This document shows, one piece after another, positions 1 to 6,581 of a stretch of DNA of 21,648 nt; the stretch's first letter is position 1; each line of letters begins with the position of its first letter. The stretch covers positions 1 through 21,648 of the forward strand of contig JAGMDW010000079.1 of NCBI GenBank assembly GCA_023128455.1. The letters run 5' to 3'. Both the position numbers and the translations under genes were made by a program. The DNA is from Desulfurellaceae bacterium. GTDB lineage: Bacteria > Campylobacterota_A > Desulfurellia > JAGGSF01. The notes below the pieces were generated by a model that was given only the letters and a program-made list of their open reading frames with translations, had not been told where the DNA came from and made no database searches.

Positions 1-246
1 GTGCCCTGCATTATATCAAAATATGTTCCATCCCTGGAGATTGCAGGGAACAGTGCATTTAAAATAGAACCCAACGAAAGAGAAATAGTGGACGCTGTTT
101 TATATTTAATGGAAAACAAAGAAATAAGAGAGGATATGGTGAAAGAAGGGAATAGCATCGTTCAATCCTTTACTATGGAAAGATATGTAGAAAAGTTGGA
201 GAAAATATATGAAGATATTAGTAAGCGTTATTACACCAACCTATAA
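1..246 (+). CDS. Glycosyltransferase family 4 (GT-B fold), C-terminal fragment
   Basis: This is the last 81 or so codons of a gene cut by the left edge; the GTG at position 1 is most likely an internal codon. The visible protein resembles the end of GT4 (group 1) glycosyltransferases. A PCIIS stretch is followed by SLEIAGNSAFKIEPNE, matching the family pattern in which a Pro-Glu-Ile-like segment near the nucleotide-sugar site leads to a phrase like 'A.L..P.D'. Then come the helical segment EIVDAVLYLMENKEIRE and the closing FTMERYVEKLEKIYEDI helix. Such enzymes transfer sugars from nucleotide donors at the inner face of the membrane, for example in lipopolysaccharide or exopolysaccharide assembly. 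Substrate and linkage cannot be told from this tail. A probable terminator follows, so it ends its own transcription unit. Confidence 0.72.
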   Translation: MPCIISKYVPSLEIAGNSAFKIEPNEREIVDAVLYLMENKEIREDMVKEGNSIVQSFTMERYVEKLEKIYEDISKRYYTNL

Positions 247-295
247 TAAAAGCAACGCTTTATATAGTGAGATTGTTTCTTTATACATCCTTCAT

Positions 296-325
296 AAGGC
301 AACAATAATGCCTTTTTGATTTTTT
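296..325 (+). terminator. Probable rho-independent terminator after the glycosyltransferase
   Basis: A 6-bp stem AAGGCA (296-301) / TGCCTT (309-314) encloses a 7-nt loop and runs into a T-rich tract (313-317 and 320-325, broken by GA). It lies 50 nt after the glycosyltransferase stop and before porG, where a boundary between transcription units is expected. The stem is short, so termination may be partial. Confidence 0.5.
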
Positions 326-341
326 ATCGCACAATTATAAT
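316..341 (+). promoter_or_regulatory. Weak candidate promoter for the por-suc operon
   Basis: A perfect TATAAT lies at 336-341, with TTGATT at 316-321 as the nearest -35-like hexamer. The spacer is only 14 nt, shorter than the usual 16-18, so the -35 assignment is doubtful. Transcription from here would start near 348 and give a leader of about 30 nt before porG. An alternative pair, TTGATT 348-353 with TAAATA 371-376 (17-nt spacer), would give an almost leaderless message. Confidence 0.3.
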
Positions 342-378
342 AAGGGATTGATTTTTCAGTACTTCTATAGTAAATATA

Positions 379-927
379 ATGAGCATGACAGAAATTAGAA
401 TTCACGGAAGAGGGGGACAGGGAGCGGTCGTCGCATCTCAAATTCTTGCTCTAACAGCAATGAAAGAAGGCAAATATGTGCAATCCTTCCCGGAGTTTGG
501 TGTGGAAAGAAGGGGTGCCACGGTAGAGGCATTTGTAAGGATAGCAGATAAGAAGATAAATGAAAGATGCAAGATATATCATCCTCACTATGTAGTTGTC
601 ATGGATCCTGCACTTGTAAACATAGTAGATGTAACTGAAGGTATAAGGGAAAATGGATGGGTACTCATAAATACAAGTAAAACACCTAAAGATTTCTCTT
701 TTCATACCAATGTGGCTACGATAGATGCTTTTTCTATTGCTACTGAAAAAAAATTGGGCTCACATGGGCATCCTATTGTAAATACCACTATTTTAGGAGC
801 ACTTGTAAAGATAGCCCCTGTTGTTAACATCAAAACCCTGGTAGAAGCAATAAGAGAAAGCATTTCTTCAAATACAGAAAAAAATGTAGAAGCGGCGTTG
901 GCCGCCTATGATAAGGTAAAAATATGA
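379..927 (+). CDS. porG: Pyruvate:ferredoxin oxidoreductase, gamma subunit (PorG)
   Basis: This 182-residue protein is the gamma subunit of a 2-oxoacid:ferredoxin oxidoreductase, which oxidises pyruvate and CoA to acetyl-CoA, CO2 and reduced ferredoxin. The N-terminal motif IRIHGRGGQGAVVASQIL and the following FPEFGVERRGATVEAFVRI are hallmarks of the gamma domain (POR_N/EKR-type CoA-binding half), and the length is normal. No convincing ribosome-binding site precedes ATG 379. A second ATG at 385 gives the start most family members have (MTEIRIHG), so either may be used. The stop codon overlaps the next start as ATGA (924-927), pointing to translational coupling with the rest of the operon. 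The later partners PorA and PorB look pyruvate-type, so pyruvate is the preferred substrate; another 2-oxoacid is not excluded. Confidence 0.9.
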   Translation: MSMTEIRIHGRGGQGAVVASQILALTAMKEGKYVQSFPEFGVERRGATVEAFVRIADKKINERCKIYHPHYVVVMDPALVNIVDVTEGIRENGWVLINTSKTPKDFSFHTNVATIDAFSIATEKKLGSHGHPIVNTTILGALVKIAPVVNIKTLVEAIRESISSNTEKNVEAALAAYDKVKI

Positions 928-2450
928 AATTTCGCGCATCGGAATTGCCTCTCACTCCTCTTTCTCTAAAAGATACAATTTCCATTAGAACGGGAGATTG
1001 GAAATATGTGGAGCCGTTCTATGAAGAAAAGTTGTCTCCCTGCATCTCTGCCTGCCCGGTGGGAACGGATGTCACCAGTTGTATTGCCCTTTTAGCTAAA
1101 GAAGAGTTTCAAGAAGCAGCTAAACTGTGGAAAGAAAGTAATCCTTTTCCTGGTGTGTGCGGCAGGGTATGTCCCAGGTTTTGTGAGAGGGAATGTCTTC
1201 GTCAACACTTAGGTGGAAGCATAACCATCCATCTTTTAGAAAGATTCATCGGAGATTTGAATGTTGATATTCAGAACAAAAGTCAAAAAACAGGCAAAAA
1301 GATGGCTGTTATAGGTTCGGGCCCGGCAGGACTCTCCTGTGCTTATCATCTTTCAAGAAAGGGATATAAAGTAACCCTCTTTGAAAAAGAAAAACTTTTG
1401 GGAGGACTCCTACGCGCTATTCCCTCTTATCGCTTACCTCCGCAAATTGTAGATAAAGAAATTGAAGGAATTTTAAAACAGGGGATTGATATAGAAATAA
1501 ACAAAGAGTCGGGGAAAGATTTTTCCTTAGAAGAGTTAAAACAACAATTTGACGCAATATGTATAGCCACAGGATTGAAGGAAAGAAAGCTAAATATAAG
1601 AGGAACAGAGCTTTTTAATGTGTGGAGTGGTAGGGAATTCTTAAAATTAAACAATGATATACAGAACAAAAAGATTACTGTAATTGGTGGTGGAGATACA
1701 GCTATAGATGCGGCAAGGGTAGCTTTAAGGAAAGGTTCAGAAGTTTTTGTTTTTTATAGACGAAGAAGGGAGGATATGCCTGCTAATCCTTATGAAGTAG
1801 AAGAAGCTATAGAAGAAGGTGTTAATATAAAATACTTATCCGAACCTTTAAGAATAGAAAAATGTAGTTCTTTTCTCAGGCTCTTTTTAAAGAAGAAAGC
1901 AGATGAGAATAGCGAATTTTTCATCGATACAGATGGAGTGGTAATGGCAGTTGGCGAAGAGAGAGAAATGCTTAACAATGAAATAAAGGATACTTTTCTC
2001 TGCGGTGATATACTGACGCAAAAAGGAACAGTATCGCATGCCATTGGTTCTGGTAAAGAAACGGCTTCTTTAATCCATAAATACTTTTTTGGAGAAGAAA
2101 CTTCTATTACTTTACCTGCTGTTGTAGAGTCTGAAGACCTAAATTTAGATTATTTCAAGGAAGAGTATCCACCAGAAGAGAAAAAGAGAGATATGTCTCA
2201 AAGGATAAAGGACTTTGATGAGATATATCAGGGATTAACAAGAGAAGAGGTAATAATAAAGGAAGCAACGAGATGTTTTGGTTGCGGAAAGTGCAGCGGA
2301 TGTGATAACTGCTATGTATTTTGTCCTGACGCAGCTATTTTTAAACAAGATGGAAAATACATTATAGATTACGATCATTGTAAGGGCTGTGGTATATGTA
2401 TGGAAGAATGTCCCAGAGGTGTAATTTCCATGAGGAGAACAGAAAAATGA
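924..2450 (+). CDS. GltD-like FAD/NAD(P)-binding oxidoreductase fused to a PorD-like 2[4Fe-4S] ferredoxin domain
   Basis: The 508-residue protein has three parts. Residues 35-110 carry the N-terminal iron-sulfur region of glutamate-synthase small-subunit relatives, with Cys40, 44, 53, 79, 83, 87 and 91. A two-dinucleotide-binding flavoprotein follows: FAD site GSGPAG at 131-136 and NAD(P) site GGGDTA at 255-260 with a basic RRRRED segment, closed by GTVSHAIGSGK. The last 60 residues form a bacterial ferredoxin with Cys451, 454, 457, 460, 463 and 467, then CKGCGICMEECP (Cys486, 489, 492, 496). In simpler operons this position is held by a small PorD ferredoxin. Its place between porG and porA, with ATGA overlaps on both sides, argues that it is the electron-output subunit, passing electrons from pyruvate through the clusters and FAD to NAD(P)+. 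That role is inferred. The flavoprotein core is somewhat shorter than GltD. Nfn-type bifurcation is a further possibility, not shown. Confidence 0.88.
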   Translation: MKFRASELPLTPLSLKDTISIRTGDWKYVEPFYEEKLSPCISACPVGTDVTSCIALLAKEEFQEAAKLWKESNPFPGVCGRVCPRFCERECLRQHLGGSITIHLLERFIGDLNVDIQNKSQKTGKKMAVIGSGPAGLSCAYHLSRKGYKVTLFEKEKLLGGLLRAIPSYRLPPQIVDKEIEGILKQGIDIEINKESGKDFSLEELKQQFDAICIATGLKERKLNIRGTELFNVWSGREFLKLNNDIQNKKITVIGGGDTAIDAARVALRKGSEVFVFYRRRREDMPANPYEVEEAIEEGVNIKYLSEPLRIEKCSSFLRLFLKKKADENSEFFIDTDGVVMAVGEEREMLNNEIKDTFLCGDILTQKGTVSHAIGSGKETASLIHKYFFGEETSITLPAVVESEDLNLDYFKEEYPPEEKKRDMSQRIKDFDEIYQGLTREEVIIKEATRCFGCGKCSGCDNCYVFCPDAAIFKQDGKYIIDYDHCKGCGICMEECPRGVISMRRTEK

Positions 2451-3598
2451 AAAAACTTCTTACCGGAAATTATGCCGCCTCTTACGGTGCCATACTATCA
2501 CGGGCAGAGGTTATCTCCGCTTATCCCATTACACCCCAGACTCAAATTGTAGAAAAACTATCTACTATGGTAGCAGAGGGAAAACTGGATGCCGAATTTA
2601 TCAATGTAGAATCGGAACGCTCGGCCCTGGCGGTATGTATGGGTGCATCTGCAACAGGTGCCCGTGCATTTACGGCAACTTCAGCCCAGGGATTGGCTCT
2701 TATGCATGAACTCTTACACTGGGCAGCAGGTGCACGTCTGCCTTTGGTCTTGGTCAATGTTAACCGGGCAATGGCTCCTGGCTGGACAGTATGGTGTGAT
2801 GAAAATGACAGCCTGTCACAGAGAGATACGGGCTGGATACAACTTTATTGTGAAAGTAATCAGGAAGTATTAGATACGGTTATTCAAGCCTACAAAATTG
2901 CAGAAAAGACTATGCTACCGGTGATGATTTGTATGGATGGTATATTTCTATCTCATACCCAGGAGGTAGTTGACCTTCCAGAGCAAGAAAAAGTAGACAG
3001 ATTTCTTTCCCCTTACAAGCCACCATTCTCTTTGGACACATCCTCTCCTCATGCCCTTGGCAGTCTTACGCCACCTCATGTTTATTTTGAGTTTCGCTAC
3101 AAGCTGCAACAAGCGATGGATGAAGCCCAAGCAGAAATTGAGAAAACAGGTAAAGAATTTGGAAATACATTTGGAAGAGATTATGGACTTTTGGATGAAT
3201 ATCTTCTAAATGAGGCAGAAATAATTATCGTTGCTTTAGGAACAGTGTGCGGAACATGTAGAGTAGCAATAGACAGATTAAATGAAAAAGGAAACAAGGT
3301 AGGAATGCTTAGAATAAGAACATTTAGGCCATTACCAAAGAAAAAAATAATAGAGAGTTTAAAAGATGTAAAAAAGGTTATTATAATAGATAGAAACATC
3401 TCCTATGGTCATCACGGTATTTTACACGAGGAGATAAAATCCGCATTTTATAGAAAACTAAATATACCCCTGTTTGGTTTTATTGCCGGGTTAGGGGGTA
3501 GAGACATTACGCCAGAAGATATTGAACAGATGGTAAACTACACATTGAAACATGAGGAATCAGATACAGACATTCTATGGTGGGGAGTAAATAAATGA
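2447..3598 (+). CDS. porA: Pyruvate:ferredoxin oxidoreductase, alpha subunit (PorA)
   Basis: The 383-residue alpha subunit supplies the pyrimidine-binding part of the thiamin diphosphate site and contacts pyruvate. The signature YPITPQT is at residues 26-32. It is followed by the family segments ESERSALAVCMGASATGARAFTATSAQGLALMHELL and RDTGWIQLYCESNQEVLD, and the C-terminal domain holds ALGTVCGTCRVAIDRLN and SYGHHGILHEEI. Length matches archaeal and bacterial four-subunit enzymes. I choose ATG 2447 because GAGGAG (2432-2437) lies 9 nt upstream and the codon overlaps the previous stop as ATGA. An in-frame ATG at 2396 would add 17 unrelated residues inside the upstream ferredoxin domain. The gene sits between the fused flavoprotein and porB. 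Pyruvate specificity follows from overall similarity and is inferred. Confidence 0.93.
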   Translation: MKKLLTGNYAASYGAILSRAEVISAYPITPQTQIVEKLSTMVAEGKLDAEFINVESERSALAVCMGASATGARAFTATSAQGLALMHELLHWAAGARLPLVLVNVNRAMAPGWTVWCDENDSLSQRDTGWIQLYCESNQEVLDTVIQAYKIAEKTMLPVMICMDGIFLSHTQEVVDLPEQEKVDRFLSPYKPPFSLDTSSPHALGSLTPPHVYFEFRYKLQQAMDEAQAEIEKTGKEFGNTFGRDYGLLDEYLLNEAEIIIVALGTVCGTCRVAIDRLNEKGNKVGMLRIRTFRPLPKKKIIESLKDVKKVIIIDRNISYGHHGILHEEIKSAFYRKLNIPLFGFIAGLGGRDITPEDIEQMVNYTLKHEESDTDILWWGVNK

Positions 3599-4479
3599 AA
3601 ATATTCACCATACCCGAAGAAGAAAATATGAACCCGGGGCATGTCGCCTGCCCAGGGTGTGCCTCTGCGTTGTCAATGAGATTAGCATTAAAAGCCTTGG
3701 GAAGAGAAACCATCCTCACCGTTCCTGCCTGTTGCTGGTCTGTTATAGATGGTCCTTTCCCCTATTCTTCGGTAAAAGTGCCCTTGTCCCATATTGCTTT
3801 TGGCACAGCTGCAGCATTTGCATCCGGCATCAGAGCTGCTTTGGAAATAAAGAGAAAGAAGGCTAATGTGGTGGTATGGTGCGGAGATGGAGAAGCATTT
3901 GATATAGGCTTTCAAACTCTCTCTGGGGCTGCAGAGAGAAACGAAGACATTATTTTTGTGTGTTATGATAATGAAGGCTATATGAATACGGGGGTTCAGC
4001 GCTCTTCTGCTACGCCAATAAAGGCCTGGACAACTACTACCCCCAAAAAATATCCTAAACAGGAATTAAAAAAAGATTTAATGGAAATCTTTGCTGCCCA
4101 TAAGATTCCCTATGCCGCAACAGCAACGGTGGCTTTCCCTGAAGATATGATAAAAAAATTCTCTAAAGCCAAAGAAATAAGAGGATTAAAACTCATTCAT
4201 ATTCTCTCACCCTGCCCTTCAGGGTGGAAATTTCCCGAAAACCTTACTATAAAGATTTCTCGTTTGGCTGTAGAAACAGGGATTTTTCCACTTTACGAAA
4301 TAGAGTACGGTGAAAAATATACGATAAACCACACACCAAAGTGGTTGCCGGTGGAAGACTATTTAAAGAAGCAGGGGCGCTTTGCTCATCTGACAAAAAA
4401 AGATTACCAAGAAAAAAAAGAATATGTAGAAAAAAAGTGGCTTGAGCTTAAAGAAAAATCTAATCGCTTGAAAAATTAG
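3595..4479 (+). CDS. porB: Pyruvate:ferredoxin oxidoreductase, beta subunit (PorB)
   Basis: The 294-residue beta subunit binds the thiamin diphosphate pyrophosphate-Mg and one [4Fe-4S] cluster. The thiamin motif starts with GDG at residues 97-99 and ends with DNEGYMNTG at 125-133. Cluster ligands are probably Cys19 and Cys22 (CPGC), one of Cys46/Cys47, and Cys207 in SPCPSGW. VQRSSATPIKAWTTTTP after the thiamin motif is the form seen in pyruvate enzymes. The start overlaps the porA stop as ATGA (3595-3598). The basic, charged C-terminus (KKDYQEKKEYVEKKWLELKEK) looks like a surface helix. A 52-nt gap separates it from sucC. Confidence 0.93.
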   Translation: MKIFTIPEEENMNPGHVACPGCASALSMRLALKALGRETILTVPACCWSVIDGPFPYSSVKVPLSHIAFGTAAAFASGIRAALEIKRKKANVVVWCGDGEAFDIGFQTLSGAAERNEDIIFVCYDNEGYMNTGVQRSSATPIKAWTTTTPKKYPKQELKKDLMEIFAAHKIPYAATATVAFPEDMIKKFSKAKEIRGLKLIHILSPCPSGWKFPENLTIKISRLAVETGIFPLYEIEYGEKYTINHTPKWLPVEDYLKKQGRFAHLTKKDYQEKKEYVEKKWLELKEKSNRLKN

Positions 4480-4531
4480 GAATTTAAGTTAATATAGTTA
4501 ACCTATGTTTATGTTTTGAAAGGAGGTAAAG

Positions 4532-5695
4532 ATGATAAGATTACATGAATATCAGGCAAAGCGGATATTTTTATCCTATGGCATTTCTGTTCCTACGGGA
4601 TATGTTGCCTTTTCACCGGACGATGCCTGGAAGATAGCGTTAGAACTCGGCCCGCCTGTGGTTTTAAAGGCACAGATTCACGCTGGGGGAAGAGGATTGG
4701 CCGGTGGTGTAAAAATTGCCAAAACAGCAGATGAAGCAAAAGAAGTCGCCTCTCAGATATTAGGGAAAAAACTGGTTACTGCACAAACAGGATCTCAGGG
4801 AATAGTGGTAAAAAGATTGTTAGTAGAAGAGGCAGTAAATATAGATAGAGAAATATACTTCAGTATTATCGTTGATAGAAAAACATGTAAACCGGCAATT
4901 ATTGCCTCACCTGCCGGAGGAATGGCGATTGAAGAAATTGCAAAAAATCATCCCGAACAGATTATTACCGAACCCATCGAACCAATAGTGGGCATTATGC
5001 CCTATCAAATAAGAAGATTGAGTGATTTCTTAGGATTTGATAATAATAATAAAGAGGCGGCACATATCTTCACCACACTGTACAAAATATTTGTGGAAAA
5101 AGACTGTAGATTAATAGAGACCAATCCTTTAGTTCTGTGTAAAAATGGCAGCTTAATGGCCATAGATGCAAAGATGAGTATTGATGAAGATGCATTATTT
5201 AGACAAAAAGATATGGCAAGACTGTGGGATATTACACAATCAGATCCATCTGAATTGGAAGCACAAAAATATAAACTGAGTTTTGTAAGATTAAATGGGA
5301 ATATTGGCTGTATGGTGAATGGAGCAGGATTATCTATGGCTACAATGGACCTCATAAAGATGCATGGAGGAGAACCAGCAAATTTCCTTGATGTTGGCGG
5401 CAAAGCAACACCAGAAACAATTGCCAAAGGTTTTGAAATAATATTAAATGATCCTTCGGTGCGAGCAATATTGGTAAACATATTCGGCGGCATTGTCAGA
5501 TGCGATAGAGTGGCAGACGGAATCATAAAAGCCGTACAACAGGTTAATGTGAATGTGCCAGTTGCAATACGGCTTGCAGGCACAAACAGAGAAGAAGCGA
5601 TAAGTATATTAAAAAAGGCTCCATTTAAATTTTCAGTTATGGATGATCTAAATGAAGCAGCGAAAGAAGTCGTTAAGTTAGCAAAGAGTGCTTAG
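4532..5695 (+). CDS. sucC: Succinyl-CoA synthetase (ADP-forming), beta subunit
   Basis: SucC (387 residues) is the ATP-grasp subunit of succinyl-CoA ligase, which interconverts succinyl-CoA, ADP and phosphate with succinate, CoA and ATP. Recognised segments are MIRLHEYQAK at the start, VVLKAQIHAGGRGLAGGV (Lys46 and GGRG 52-55 in the nucleotide site), LIETNPLVL, and the CoA-ligase domain with NGAGLSMATMDLIKMHGGEPANFLDVGG and NIFGGIVRCD. Length equals the E. coli enzyme. A strong AGGAGGT (4521-4527) lies 4 nt before ATG. It follows porB on the same strand and precedes sucD by 10 nt. That context suggests ATP formation from acyl-CoA made from pyruvate, perhaps with a CoA-transferase encoded elsewhere, or use in a partial TCA pathway. 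Nucleotide preference (ADP or GDP) is not certain. Confidence 0.95.
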   Translation: MIRLHEYQAKRIFLSYGISVPTGYVAFSPDDAWKIALELGPPVVLKAQIHAGGRGLAGGVKIAKTADEAKEVASQILGKKLVTAQTGSQGIVVKRLLVEEAVNIDREIYFSIIVDRKTCKPAIIASPAGGMAIEEIAKNHPEQIITEPIEPIVGIMPYQIRRLSDFLGFDNNNKEAAHIFTTLYKIFVEKDCRLIETNPLVLCKNGSLMAIDAKMSIDEDALFRQKDMARLWDITQSDPSELEAQKYKLSFVRLNGNIGCMVNGAGLSMATMDLIKMHGGEPANFLDVGGKATPETIAKGFEIILNDPSVRAILVNIFGGIVRCDRVADGIIKAVQQVNVNVPVAIRLAGTNREEAISILKKAPFKFSVMDDLNEAAKEVVKLAKSA

Positions 5696-5705
5696 GGAGG
5701 AAAAA

Positions 5706-6581
5706 ATGTCTGTATGTGTTAATGAATCAACAAAAGTAGTAGTGCAAGGTATAACAGGGAAAGAGGGAAATTTTCACGCTTTTCAGTGTAAACAATATGG
5801 GACTCAAGTTGTGGCAGGCGTTACCCCAGGGAAGGAAGGAGAAGAGGTAGCTGGCATTCCTGTGTTTGATACAGTACAAAAGGCAGCTAAAGAAACGGAA
5901 GCAAATACTTCACTTATTTTTGTGCCACCGTCATTTGCGATGGACTCAGTACTGGAAGCAATAGACGCAGGAATAAAGACTATTGTGTGTATTACAGAAG
6001 GAATACCTATAATGGATATGATAAAGGTAAGAACAGTGGTGAAAGCAGAAGGAGTTACATTTATCGGTCCTAATACGCCAGGTATCATTACTGCAGGCGA
6101 GGCAAAATTAGGTATTATGCCAGGATTCATATTTAAAAAAGGCTCTGTAGGTATAATGTCAAGAAGTGGAACACTGCTTTACGAAGTTGCGGATCAGGTA
6201 ACAAAATCAGGGTTAGGAGAATCTACTGCTTTAGGAATAGGAGGAGATCCGATTATAGGCACAGATTATATATACTGGGTGAAATTGTTTGAAGAAGACC
6301 CTCAGACCAAAGCCATCTTTATTATTGGAGAAATAGGTGGAATGATGGAGGAACAAACAGCAGAATTTATACAGTCAAACATTAAAAAACCTGTTTTTGC
6401 ATTTATTTCTGGAAGGACTGCGCCACCCGGGAAAAGAATGGGTCACGCAGGAGCAATTATTATGGGTGGCAAAGGCGGTGCAGAGACAAAGATTAAAGCT
6501 TTAAGAAAAGCCGGTGTAACAGTTATAGAAAATATTACAGAAGTGGGTAAAACAATGAAGGAGAAAATGAGTAAAGGTTAA
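5706..6581 (+). CDS. sucD: Succinyl-CoA synthetase (ADP-forming), alpha subunit
   Basis: SucD (291 residues) binds CoA and carries the phosphohistidine of succinyl-CoA ligase. The CoA-binding Rossmann domain begins VVVQGITGKEGNFHA and includes FIGPNTPGIITAGEAKLGIMPG. The catalytic histidine is His247 in KRMGHAGAIIMGGKGGAETK. The start is ATG 5706, with AGGGAGG (5694-5700) 5 nt upstream. An in-frame GTG at 5688 overlaps sucC and would place the ribosome-binding site inside the coding region. It closes the por-suc operon. Its stop overlaps the stop of addA on the other strand by 4 nt, so the two convergent messages have no room for a terminator between them. Confidence 0.95.
   Translation: MSVCVNESTKVVVQGITGKEGNFHAFQCKQYGTQVVAGVTPGKEGEEVAGIPVFDTVQKAAKETEANTSLIFVPPSFAMDSVLEAIDAGIKTIVCITEGIPIMDMIKVRTVVKAEGVTFIGPNTPGIITAGEAKLGIMPGFIFKKGSVGIMSRSGTLLYEVADQVTKSGLGESTALGIGGDPIIGTDYIYWVKLFEEDPQTKAIFIIGEIGGMMEEQTAEFIQSNIKKPVFAFISGRTAPPGKRMGHAGAIIMGGKGGAETKIKALRKAGVTVIENITEVGKTMKEKMSKG

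Noticed and set aside
2396..2446. Longer N-terminus for PorA
   Set aside because: The extra 17 codons lie in the ferredoxin domain of the upstream gene, and the ATG at 2447 has a good ribosome-binding site and the family N-terminus.
4468..4498. Internal promoter before sucC (TTGAAA to TATAGT)
   Set aside because: The spacing is 19 nt with TATAGT, or 17 nt only with the poor AATATA; the operon layout explains expression without it.
5005..5583. 192-codon antisense open frame inside sucC
   Set aside because: It is a mirror of sucC codon use, matches no family, and sucC is unmistakable across its full length.
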